A DNA stretch of 64,000 nt from Deltaproteobacteria bacterium (lineage in GTDB: Bacteria; Myxococcota_C; UBA6777), in NCBI GenBank assembly GCA_006226375.1, contig SBHC01000081.1:124001-188000 (forward strand). Reading direction: 5' to 3'. Position 1 is the stretch's first letter. Each line of letters begins with the position of its first letter. The notes beneath the pieces are model-generated. The model was not told the origin of the DNA. It did no database searches and was given only the letters and a program-made list of their open reading frames with translations. Shown here piece by piece: positions 45,554 through 54,800 of the stretch. The position numbers and the translations under genes are program-made.

Positions 45554-47320
45554 TTAGGCCTTTTTGTCCTCGTCGGCAGCGTCGCCTTCGTCGCTGTCGG
45601 TGGTCGAGGTTTCCTCGCTGGACGAATCGTCCGTCGAATCCAACGATGGCAAGGCTCCGGCTGCTTTCACCTTACCTGCAGCCTCTGCCAAGGCATCGAC
45701 AGCATCGGGCAAAACGGAGGTAGCTTCGGGCAAGTGACCATCCGACGCAGCAGACCACACTCGGTTAAGCATCCTCTCTCCGTAAGCGATGATGACGAGA
45801 ACTTCGGCTCCCAACTCCATACCCAATCGATCGATAACGCCACGGCGGACTTCAGCAAAGGGAAGCACATAGTGGTTCAGGATGACATCCACACGATCAC
45901 AAACTTGCTGCTCGTTGAGGTCACCGATGTCATCTTGAAGCTGCTGGAGGGGCCCTTGCATTTTGGCCAGGAGAGCGAAGGGATTCGACGAATCCGTCCC
46001 TTCTTTGTCGGCCTGAGCAGCCGCTTCAGCCTGAACAGCCGAGCGCCACTGGAACAATCCGAACAATGCCAACAAGAAGCCCACGAGGAACACAGGCAAG
46101 GAATCAGGCCAGCCACCAATGCGCTCTTTCGTACCTCCCAAGGCAAGATGCAAGTAGGTCGCTGGGGCAGGCGCTGCGGCTCGGGGAGCAGGTCGACGAA
46201 CAAGCGCCGCTTTCTTCGTTGCAGCGGGTTGAGAAGCCGCACGAGAGGTCGGGGCCTTCTTCACCTTCGCATCTTGCTTGGCCGGTGGAGTCTGCGTTTT
46301 TGCGGATGCAGCCTGGGCCGATGTTCCCACTGCCTTCCACTCCAGGCGCATTGTCGTTCCCAGGCTTTTGGCAAGATGGGTTGCGTACTGTCCACCTACC
46401 AAAGTTGCCACAGAATGAGCCACTTCACGTGCACGCTGAAGAGCCATCGCATTCGTCAGCTTGGGTTCCAACGCTTTGACCCAGCCCTTCCGGGCCACAG
46501 GAGGAACAACAACAGCATAATCTTTGGACTTCAACTTGAGGGTTTTGCCCAGCGACTTAGAGAGGGTTGAAGCAAACTCATCAACACCTTGGCTCGCGCC
46601 TTTGTCTTTCAAAGCTGCGCGGGCCAGAGTCATTACGTTCGCAGAGCCCACGCCGTGCGCCATCGCCATGACTTTGCCAGCCGCTTGCTTTTGCAGCGCG
46701 TACCAAACAATGTACGGAGACAATCGGGACACAGTCTTGTCCCTCAACACGCTGACAATCTCCTTCAGCGCACGGGGCACTTGGAGAGCAAGCATCGGCT
46801 TCTTAGGCTTAGAGGTTGTCTTGGCCTTCGAACCTTTTTTGGTTTGTTTGGCTTTTTTGGGAGAAGCGCCAATGGTCTTGACCACAGCGGCGATCACATC
46901 GCGTTGGATGTTTTGCTTTTTCGCTTTCCCAGCGGGAGCAGGTTTGGCGACCCACTTCTTCACCATTGCAACCATGACGCGGGTTTCCAAAACCCCCATC
47001 GTAGCCGCGGGCTCTTTAATCTTGAGAGCTTTGGCAGTCTGTTGTTGCATCGCGGAGTAGGTTCGCTGCAAAAGCTGCTTAACCTGGACAACCGAAAGAT
47101 TGTCCAAACGGGCAGCAACCAGAGAGTTCAGCGCGGCTTGAGCGCTGGGACCGGAAGCCTTGGCGACTTTCTTTTTGGCGACATTGACCAGCAAACCTCG
47201 TGTCCGCATGGTCCGATCATTGGGATGAAGCTTCGCCGCTCCTGAGATCGCCACAATGCAACCCAGGGTAAATGCGAGAAAGCCCCATGTTTTCCGACTG
47301 GAACTTTGAGCTTGAGACAT
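45554..47320 (-). CDS. Membrane-anchored Ala/Lys-rich protein, OPT partner
   Basis: 588 residues. AAAGGAGG about 10 bases before the ATG overlaps the stop codon of the OPT gene. An N-terminal hydrophobic segment (about 12-28) may be a signal anchor. Residues about 50-390 are helical and rich in Ala and Lys, with two similar units (FASTLSKSLGKTLKLK and YATHLAKSLGTTMRLE) and a Lys/Ala/Pro-rich stretch. A second hydrophobic segment is near 405-423. The C-terminal 165 residues are acidic and end DSDEGDAADEDKKA. The name of the family is unknown to me. Its operon position suggests it serves the transporter, perhaps as a periplasmic extension with a cytoplasmic tail (inference). Confidence 0.78.
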   Translation of the reverse strand: MSQAQSSSRKTWGFLAFTLGCIVAISGAAKLHPNDRTMRTRGLLVNVAKKKVAKASGPSAQAALNSLVAARLDNLSVVQVKQLLQRTYSAMQQQTAKALKIKEPAATMGVLETRVMVAMVKKWVAKPAPAGKAKKQNIQRDVIAAVVKTIGASPKKAKQTKKGSKAKTTSKPKKPMLALQVPRALKEIVSVLRDKTVSRLSPYIVWYALQKQAAGKVMAMAHGVGSANVMTLARAALKDKGASQGVDEFASTLSKSLGKTLKLKSKDYAVVVPPVARKGWVKALEPKLTNAMALQRAREVAHSVATLVGGQYATHLAKSLGTTMRLEWKAVGTSAQAASAKTQTPPAKQDAKVKKAPTSRAASQPAATKKAALVRRPAPRAAAPAPATYLHLALGGTKERIGGWPDSLPVFLVGFLLALFGLFQWRSAVQAEAAAQADKEGTDSSNPFALLAKMQGPLQQLQDDIGDLNEQQVCDRVDVILNHYVLPFAEVRRGVIDRLGMELGAEVLVIIAYGERMLNRVWSAASDGHLPEATSVLPDAVDALAEAAGKVKAAGALPSLDSTDDSSSEETSTTDSDEGDAADEDKKA

Positions 47321-47337
47321 AGTATCCAGGGCCTCCT

Positions 47338-49143
47338 TTACGGCGTCGTGGTGAGAACTTCGTAGAGAGCGTGTGAAATACCAGCGATCGCTTCACCTAC
47401 AATCAAGCCAGCCGCAAGGGGAACAAGCTTGTTCTCACAGAAAGCGATACCGTAGCGTCGTTGGAGACCCATCTGGGTCAAACAGCCGATGCCGTATCCG
47501 AGAGTGATCGAGAAGGGAAGGTACATGGCGAGGCCGACAAGAACGCCCAAGCCAGCCATCGGAGCCGCACCAAGCAAACCACCGATCGCGCCACCCATGA
47601 TGTACTTTTCAAGAGGAACCTGACCGCTCTTTAGACCTTCGACAATTCCCATCAGCACAGAAGCCTGGGGAGCGGGCAAGTCGGTGCCGGGACCAAAACC
47701 GCCAACGCCACCAGCGCCACGAGTCCAAAGGACATAGATCGCACCCACTGCAAGGAGGCCACCAATCCAGGTAACACAAAACTGGACCAGCTGCTGGCGA
47801 ACTGGACGTCCCCCCAACATGTAACCGGTCTTGAGGTCCTGCATCATGTCAGCGGCCTGGCCGATGGCGACACAGACAGCCACCCCAACCACCATAGCAG
47901 CCGCGATGTTCTTGTTCAGCAAGAACATCATCAATGTCACGGAGATCAACGCCATCCCAGACATCGGAGAGATGTCGGTCATCCCTGTCGCTTGGGCCAC
48001 AATGAGGCCTGCCAGACCCAACCAGAGCGTACCCACCACCGAAGAGATCAGAGCGTTGGTCAGGGTGACACCGGGAACCATCATGGAAGCAACAAAGAAC
48101 AGGACAACAGAAGCGATCACGCCGGCGACCAAGATCCAGAAAGGCATCTCATCGGAGCCAACCTTGCTACCACCGGCTTTGGCCGTTTTGGCTGCCATCA
48201 TTAAGGATCGGATTGCGCTTCGAATGGCTGGGAACGCGACGATAACGCCCATAAGCGCGCCACCAATCAAGGCTCCAATGCCAAGGGGACGAAGCATGTT
48301 TCCGTAGAGGAAGCCCACTTGTTGACCACCGGAGAGACCGGCGGGCAACCAACCCGAGTTGACCGCGATGGGGGAGATAACCCACCAAGCCAGGACACCA
48401 CCAGCGAAGAAGGGCAAGCCTCCTCGACCCGAGAGAAGCCCAGCGGCCACGTTCATCAAAGAAAGGTACAAAACAGGCGAGAGGTACTCAGGAATGACGC
48501 CAAACCCAAAGTGAAGCTCTTCGTGACTGATCAAACCACCGGAGACGCTGTCGAGGAATCCGCTCACCATGAGCATCTTCCACAACGCACTGATCAGGAA
48601 GCCAATCGCGAGCAGCCGCGCCTTTCCGTATCCAGAAGAGCCCGAGCGAATGATCGTGGTGACCGCAACACCGCTGGGGAATCGCAGCCGATCCAAGTCA
48701 ATCATTTGCTTACGCAGCGGAATGATTAACACCACCCCGAGGATGGCCCCGGCGATAGCAGCCAAGAGAAAGGGTCCTGCGGAGAACTGCAAGCCGCCCA
48801 GCCCCATAGCTTTCCACTTGGCGTCCAACAAGAACAAGGCAGGGAGGGTAAACACAATCCCGGTCCCTGCCGTGTTGATTCCAGACGCAATGGTTTGATT
48901 AATGTTGTTCTCGATACTGGTTCCTTTGCCCATCACGCCGCGCAAAACCGCGTAGCCCATGATGGCAGCCACAGTGGAACCCCCAATGGAAAACCCCAGA
49001 CGCAACGCCGCATACACAAAGGCAAGGTTAAGAATAATCCCTTGCACAATACCCAGTATGACGGCAGCCCAGGTCAGTTCCCGGTATTCACCCACAACAG
49101 CGCGAGCGACACCATCCGAACTTAACTTGTCGGAGGAAGACAT
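47338..49143 (-). CDS. OPT-family oligopeptide transporter
   Basis: 601 residues, about 14-16 hydrophobic segments. The family signature NINQTIASGINTAGTGIVFTLPAL (shown in part: INQTIASGINTAG) is near residue 85, along with later Pro/Gly-rich segments (GLAMYLPFSITLGYGIGCL). Members import oligopeptides or metal-chelator complexes with protons. GAGGAG is about 8 bases before the ATG. It is first gene of a two-gene operon with the Ala/Lys-rich protein; the 208 bp upstream should hold the promoter. Confidence 0.93.
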   Translation of the reverse strand: MSSSDKLSSDGVARAVVGEYRELTWAAVILGIVQGIILNLAFVYAALRLGFSIGGSTVAAIMGYAVLRGVMGKGTSIENNINQTIASGINTAGTGIVFTLPALFLLDAKWKAMGLGGLQFSAGPFLLAAIAGAILGVVLIIPLRKQMIDLDRLRFPSGVAVTTIIRSGSSGYGKARLLAIGFLISALWKMLMVSGFLDSVSGGLISHEELHFGFGVIPEYLSPVLYLSLMNVAAGLLSGRGGLPFFAGGVLAWWVISPIAVNSGWLPAGLSGGQQVGFLYGNMLRPLGIGALIGGALMGVIVAFPAIRSAIRSLMMAAKTAKAGGSKVGSDEMPFWILVAGVIASVVLFFVASMMVPGVTLTNALISSVVGTLWLGLAGLIVAQATGMTDISPMSGMALISVTLMMFLLNKNIAAAMVVGVAVCVAIGQAADMMQDLKTGYMLGGRPVRQQLVQFCVTWIGGLLAVGAIYVLWTRGAGGVGGFGPGTDLPAPQASVLMGIVEGLKSGQVPLEKYIMGGAIGGLLGAAPMAGLGVLVGLAMYLPFSITLGYGIGCLTQMGLQRRYGIAFCENKLVPLAAGLIVGEAIAGISHALYEVLTTTP

Positions 49144-49351
49144 CGACTACTCCTCATCTTCTGCAAAAAACTCGTTGCCAACACGCACGTCGCAAATCAA
49201 CACGGCGTTGCCGCGTTCTTGGTGTCTATTCTTTGTGCCAAACAAACCGAGTATAGAGGGTTCTTTAGGTGTGTCAAGCGTGCGAATGACGAAGCCAGAG
49301 GGAGGAGAAAAGAGGAAGACCACCGAAGGATTGAGGGGCCGAAAAAGAGCG

Positions 49352-50179
49352 CTAGGCTCCGTAAGCGTTTTGCCACGCACCATGAAGCAAACACAGGTCA
49401 TCGACTTTCAAAGCTTTGCCACGAAATGAGTGGAACGAGTCAAGCTGCAGCCCCTCGTTGAAACCTTCCTCGTACCGTTGAATGCTGCGAAGAGGTGAGC
49501 GAGTTAAGGCGCGAATTTCATCATGGTCCATGCCTTGCTTCAACATGGCCATCACCGTATGAATCTTGCCTTTGGAGATGGTTGGCTCAGTGAGGAAACG
49601 ATAATCCCGCATCACAAACGCTGGCATCGTGGGATGCTGGTACAACCTCTTTAAGGTGAGACCCACCCGAGCCGTCGCCCAGATCGGACCGGCGTCATGG
49701 GAGTCCTCCGAATGTTTGAGATACATGGGGGAGCTTTCGTCCCAAACGGACCGCATGGCAATCTCCTGGTCAAGGGACACAATCTTGGGATGACCCGTCT
49801 GACTGAGGATGTGGTCCACACAAAGAGAGCATCCATTCACAACGTCCCCTGCCAGCGTTTGGATCGTGCGAATCAGGATCCCACCGAACATGCCTTCCGG
49901 TCCAAAGCTGATGTCTACACCTTTGAAGCTGCCCCCCCGATACTCCCCTCCCTCACGGTGAAAGTACCAAAGCCCGCTGGTTTTCTGGAATGGGTCGCAG
50001 TGCGCAAAAGGATCTTCGTGGTCCCCACCGTGGTAATAAAATTCAATTTCCAGCAGTCGATGGGGCTGGCCTGCGATCACCAACGACGTGTGATGAAGCA
50101 ACGTGCTTGCCAGGGAAGCAAACCAAGTCTGATCCACTGTGGGAGGTGCAGCAGTGAGTATTTCTTGCAACGTCGACAT
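49352..50179 (-). CDS. Unknown protein in operon with TraR/DksA gene
   Basis: 275 residues from ATG 50179 (AAGG about 10 bases upstream; the frame is open to 50332 but would overlap the DksA-type gene). Soluble. The middle reads LLEIEFYYHGGDHEDPFAHC, GLWYFHREGGEYRGG and GGILIRTIQTL. This order (acidic strand with Tyr, DPF-x-H, G-x-WYF, G-x-LIR) faintly recalls the alkyladenine DNA glycosylase fold, but I would not assign it. The C-terminus is helical (SIQRYEEGFNEGL). It starts 56 bp after the TraR/DksA gene and is probably co-transcribed. Confidence 0.72.
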   Translation of the reverse strand: MSTLQEILTAAPPTVDQTWFASLASTLLHHTSLVIAGQPHRLLEIEFYYHGGDHEDPFAHCDPFQKTSGLWYFHREGGEYRGGSFKGVDISFGPEGMFGGILIRTIQTLAGDVVNGCSLCVDHILSQTGHPKIVSLDQEIAMRSVWDESSPMYLKHSEDSHDAGPIWATARVGLTLKRLYQHPTMPAFVMRDYRFLTEPTISKGKIHTVMAMLKQGMDHDEIRALTRSPLRSIQRYEEGFNEGLQLDSFHSFRGKALKVDDLCLLHGAWQNAYGA

Positions 50180-50235
50180 GTCCAAAACCTTCTTGTTGGT
50201 GGTTGGGAAGTTCCATTTTGTTTCGTATTGTTGGT

Positions 50236-50598
50236 TTAGCGCTTTCGAGATTCCAGCCGCTTCTTGCAATCCACACAGAAGGGGGTTTCGGGTCGTGCTT
50301 TGAGTCGCTGGTACGCAATGGAGTCGTCGCAACCCCGGCAGTAGCCATATTCATCTTCTCGCATCGCCTTAAGCGCTGCCCGAACTTGCTGCAGCCGTAG
50401 CTCCTGGGTCCTTCGATTGGCCTGGGCCATCTTTTGTTGTTGGATGGCATCAATTCGTGACACTCGACCGATCGGCAAGTCCAGGTCGACAGGATTGGAG
50501 TCTTCCTGGTTTCCGGTGAGAACCTTTTCCAATACATCGTGCAGGGCTTCCAGGTCGCGTTTGAGTTCCGCCAACTGGTCGGCAGTTAAGTCGTCCAT
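50236..50598 (-). CDS. TraR/DksA-type zinc-finger regulator
   Basis: 120 residues, AGGA about 9 bases upstream. A coiled coil (about 5-80, LTADQLAELKRDLEALHDVL; VSRIDAIQQQKMAQAN) precedes the C4 zinc finger CRGC...CVDC (Cys87, Cys90, Cys108, Cys111). This is the TraR/DksA layout; such proteins enter the RNA polymerase secondary channel and alter transcription initiation, often with ppGpp. At 120 residues it is shorter than E. coli DksA (151) and longer than TraR (73). First gene of a pair with the unknown gene at 49352. Confidence 0.9.
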   Translation of the reverse strand: MDDLTADQLAELKRDLEALHDVLEKVLTGNQEDSNPVDLDLPIGRVSRIDAIQQQKMAQANRRTQELRLQQVRAALKAMREDEYGYCRGCDDSIAYQRLKARPETPFCVDCKKRLESRKR

Positions 50599-50788
50599 CG
50601 CATGATTCCTATCTAAAAAGGAGGCTCGCTCCTGTTGCTCTGGCCCAAAAGGAAATCATGATACCCCCAGCTTTCAGACAACTCAACCGATCTTTCCAAG
50701 GATGCAATTCAGCACAGACAAGGCTTCCCGTAAATGTTTTGCTTGTCGAAACCGAATTCGTGGTTAGATGATAGGGGTTGCAGAAAAT

Positions 50789-50805
50789 TTGCATCATGGA
50801 TGCAA
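50789..50805. promoter_or_regulatory. Hairpin upstream of the 156-residue gene
   Basis: TTGCATC, a 3-base loop ATG, and GATGCAA form a perfect 7-bp inverted repeat about 25 bases before the TTG start at 50831. It lies in a 232-bp gap shared with the divergent DksA-type gene, and could be an operator or a leader hairpin. Confidence 0.35.
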
Positions 50806-50830
50806 GTCGTTTAATTGAAGGAGGTTAGGT

Positions 50831-51301
50831 TTGAAGCGCAAACGCAAACCTATCAGTGAATTTGAGGCCCAACGCATCGCCCAGTTGTTAATGCAGCGCC
50901 ACGCGGCTCATTTGGCTGAGGATGAGTGGTTTGAGGTCGAAGGGTACAGGACACCGGATGAGGTGTACACCAAGATGACGCTTCGCAATGAAGACGACTC
51001 GATGGTGTATCCCATTGAGTGTCGGATTGACCTGGAATACAACGGAATCAAATCGCAGCTGCAAGGCCAAGACTTGCTACTGGATTTCCAGGATTACTAC
51101 TTCGGCCGATATTTTGAAGACGATCGCGATTTGTACGTAACCATCGATTGGGGCAACATCCAATTTGATGAGTACACCCTGCAAGCCCGCGGTCAGATTC
51201 GCAACCTGAAAGTGGAACGTTTGACCAGTCGCTTCCTGGCCGGTGATCTATCGGCTGAAGAAGTTGAACAACAAACGAAGTCCAAGTCATCCTCTTCTTG
51301 A
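50831..51301 (+). CDS. Unknown 156-residue protein with TTG start
   Basis: The start is a TTG at 50831; AAGGAGG lies 7 bases before it, and no in-frame ATG fits better. Soluble and acidic after a basic first ten residues (MKRKRKPISEFEAQRI). Contains ECRIDLEYNGIKSQLQGQDLLL and FQDYYFGRYFEDDRDLYVTIDWGNIQF, suggesting an alpha/beta fold; Ser/Lys-rich C-terminus. I do not recognise a family. Divergent from the DksA-type gene. Confidence 0.75.
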   Translation: MKRKRKPISEFEAQRIAQLLMQRHAAHLAEDEWFEVEGYRTPDEVYTKMTLRNEDDSMVYPIECRIDLEYNGIKSQLQGQDLLLDFQDYYFGRYFEDDRDLYVTIDWGNIQFDEYTLQARGQIRNLKVERLTSRFLAGDLSAEEVEQQTKSKSSSS

Positions 51302-51824
51302 GGGAACCGAAATGAAAAAAGTGCTCAAGTTTGGCAACGAATGAAGGACTCGACCCAAGGCGGAGTGACGTCGGCATGGTAGCGCCATGGCAAGGAACTC
51401 CAACCCAGGGGGTCGCTCTTCAGGCAGGTCAAAGTGAGCCGTTTTGAGTTTCGCCTCTCCCAAGGTCACTCGACCACCGCATCTCTCCCCTCCCCTGCTT
51501 GATGCACACATTGCCTGTAAGGCAAAAGGGTCCTCACACCAAAAGTATCATTCTTCTGGCGTTGTTTTCTAACGTCGTCTTCTGTCTTTCCTTGTCGTTG
51601 TTTTGCAATCAATCTGTGTCGCCGGTCGTTGGGAAACACGATACGAATGAATCTTCCCATCGGCCCCATTTTCGTTGGTTTGTGATGCTCCCTCCGCCCA
51701 CAGAGGAGGCATGCTCAAACGTGCAAGCCCGCCAACGAAAGCAACGACACAGAAAACAATGAACCGATCAACTGTACGTACACAACCACAACCCCCCACA
51801 CACACCACATGGGAGAAACATGCA
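51302..51824. other. 523-bp region upstream of giant repeat protein
   Basis: No supported gene. It carries the promoter and leader of the 1801-residue protein. An in-frame extension of that gene to 51675 exists but gives a Pro/Thr-rich tail without sense. An inverted repeat at 51670-51740 is listed separately. Confidence 0.55.
51670..51740. promoter_or_regulatory. Long-range inverted repeat in leader
   Basis: TTTCGTTGG (51670-51678) and CCAACGAAA (51732-51740) are exact complements 53 bases apart, and the span between holds a looser GCTCCCTCC/GGAGGC pairing. In RNA this would be a branched hairpin that ends about 85 bases before the start codon at 51825. Possible leader regulation or DNA structure. 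Confidence 0.35.
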
Positions 51825-54800
51825 ATGAGGGTATCCTCTCTTGCCTTTCTGCTCACAACCTGCGCTTGGCTGGTTTTGGGCGGCACACCATCGTATGCTA
51901 AAAAACGCTCGCTTCAACCGGGAGACAAGGTTCAGACCACCTCCAACGGCACAGAGAGCTTCCTTGTCTCTATCCAAGAAGCCGGAGAGTACCGGCTGGA
52001 AACCCACGGTGAGTCCGACACTCGCTGTGAACTTCGTAGCCCTCGTCGTGGAGAGATCGCTTCCGATGACAACCAGGGCGTGGCCAAGAACTGTCGAATG
52101 GACTTGTGGCTCGCACCCGGCAGCTACCTTTGGACGGTAAAAAAAGACAAACGTCCCGTCAAAGTATCGGTGGCCCGGTTTGAACCACAAGGAAGCTCCA
52201 CCCGGCTCTCGCTGGGCAAGCCTCACGTCGATGAGCTGACCGCGATGCGGGTCCGCACCTTTCATGTGCGCGTGAATCGCCGACGATGGCTGGATATCGA
52301 CATCTACGGAGTCACCGTCCAAACCTGTCGTTTGCTCAACAACGAGGGCTGGGTCGTTCCTGTCGGCCGCAGCCAGACCACCGCAGGAATCACCAAACAA
52401 GGCTATCTGCAATCCTGTAAGTTGTTTGGATTGCTGGAGCCAGGAACCTATTCGATCAAAGTGGTGGGTCGACCGTCCCAAACGACAGGCAAAACCCAAT
52501 CTGTAAACAACGGCAGCCTTCTGCTTTACGTTGGCGACAAAGCCGTTCGACCGTTTCGCTGGAGCAGAGTCTCTCTCAAACCGTACAACAAACGTTCGTA
52601 CTGGTTTACTGTTCCATCGTCATGGGGCAACCCCAGCACAGGAAAAGTAAAGGTCCTGCTTCAGCTGAGCGCCACAACCCCGGTTAAAAGCAACTGGTAC
52701 ACCCTCCTCCAACAACAAGACTGGTACTCAAGCCGAAAAACAACCGTCCGAGGATGTTATCGCGGAGCCAAACACAGCACTCCCAAACAGTGTGACATCA
52801 TCGCAGACATCGACGCTGGCAAGCGCTACACCGTTCAAGTTTCAGGAGCCTACGGTCAGAAGTTCTGGATGCGTTACATACTTGTGTATTCCCAAAGCAA
52901 GCTACCGATAGGACGCCGGATTAAGCTTCTGGATCAACCTGATATAGGCACCTACGCCAACTTCTCCATCACACAACCTGGGCGATACCACGTCGAAACC
53001 TGGCCCCACACCCGAAGCTGCCTTTTGGAAAAGGAGCAACGCCCCAATCGCTGGAAGCTCTTGCAAGTCAAAAGCCTGGCGCTGCCCATGCCGCAAGCTC
53101 CCGACAGCATGGCCGCGCCCAGCGATGATCGACGTCAAGTTCGATGGACCGCTCTTCTGGAGCAAGGCGGAACCAGCCAGTGGATCCACCTTAAGACAGA
53201 AAGTACCCTCATCTTTGGAAGCAAGGGACGCTTGGACACCAAGTGCACGCTGTACAGAAACGAATACGCTGTAGCCCGGCACGATGACCTCACCAAGAAG
53301 AACCGCAACTGCCACATCGAACGACGACTTCAACCCGGCCTCTATCGAATCAACGTCCGGGCGTATGGCAAACGCGGAAACAGCCGTGTTTACGTCATGT
53401 ACCAGGGAGACAAACAAAACACAGCAGTCCCTGTCACTGGTGGCTGCAATGTCTCAAAATTCCTCACACCGGGAAGATACCGCATCCGAGCCAGCGCATC
53501 TGGCGCGCTTCGCCTTCGGGAGATGTATGTGACGACCCTACCACTCCAAACCGGCCAAGCCTTGCGCCTTACGACCCTTCATCGAACCTTGAAGGACGTC
53601 CCCAAAAAGACGGTAACACTCCCACTCCATGTGAAAACAAAGACCCTGTGGACATCGATAAGCAATGTGAGCGCCTGCCGACTGTTGAAGAACAAGGCCG
53701 AAGTTCGCCGAGGGAAGATGAAAGGTAGAACCTGCCGCCTTTACGGCAGCATCAAAGCCGGAACCTACCAATTGGAGTTGACTCAAGTTCCTCGACTGCG
53801 TCACAAGTTTCGCCGCCTCAGTGGAGCGTCACATCCCATCTGGATACGAAGCAGTTCCAAGGTCAAGTGGAATCGCAACAACATCAACCGACTTCCCCGA
53901 CCGGAAAAGAACGTATACAAGAAGCTGGCACTGAAAGTTTCACAAGGTAACTCTCATAGCTTGTCTATGACTCTGGGAGAGAGCCAGGCAGCCCACGTTC
54001 GATGGACTATCAAACAGCGGGGAATGTATCAGTTCCAAACCACGGGATTGGTTCCAGTTCAATGCCAATTGAACGACGCAAGAGGAAGACTTCACGAGAC
54101 TCCCGCTCCAACGCTACAAAAGCGAAACTGTCAGTGGGCAGGCCTCCTACAACCTGGCGACTACACCCTAGAAGTGCTGGCAACTTCCAACTCCAAAGGT
54201 CGCGTTCATTTACAGCTATCGCGGCTCAAGACTCAAACACTCCGTCAACTGCAAGACAAACAACCCACAACAGAGAAGCTACAGCCGAATCTTGCACAGG
54301 TTCACCCGTTTCAGGTGACCCAGACAAACAAGCACCATATCCAAACACATAGCATCGACACACCTGTGTCGTGTGCGGTCGTCAACAAAGAAGGTTGGAC
54401 ATGGTATACACTCTCCTCCTGCAACGGCAGCCTGGATCTTCCCATCAACTCCTACACGTTTTGGATGATTCCAACTGAAACCCCTGCGCGGTATCGGGTT
54501 ACATTCAACAGCGGAAAGAAGCCTCAAGAGCTTGGACCATCCCTAAGCTATCGTATAGCCCGAGACATTAAGAGCAAGCCCGCTGAGGTGCAACTGCAAC
54601 GAAAAGTGACCCTACGTTACAGAGCCCCTCAGCCGAGTGACAAGCTTACGTTCAAGATCCCCACAAGCATGAAGGTGGAGTTCAACCTATCCACCAACCT
54701 GATTGGGCGACTGTTCCGAGGCGATCAGTTTGTCGCCAAGTGGCTTCACACGAAAGCCTCACCCTCCAAACAAGCTATCTCGCTCAAGGCAGGAACCTAC

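Noticed and set aside
50609-50797. 62-codon minus-strand ORF between the DksA-type gene and the TTG-start gene
   Set aside because: No ribosome site, no recognisable feature, and it would fill the likely promoter region of both genes.
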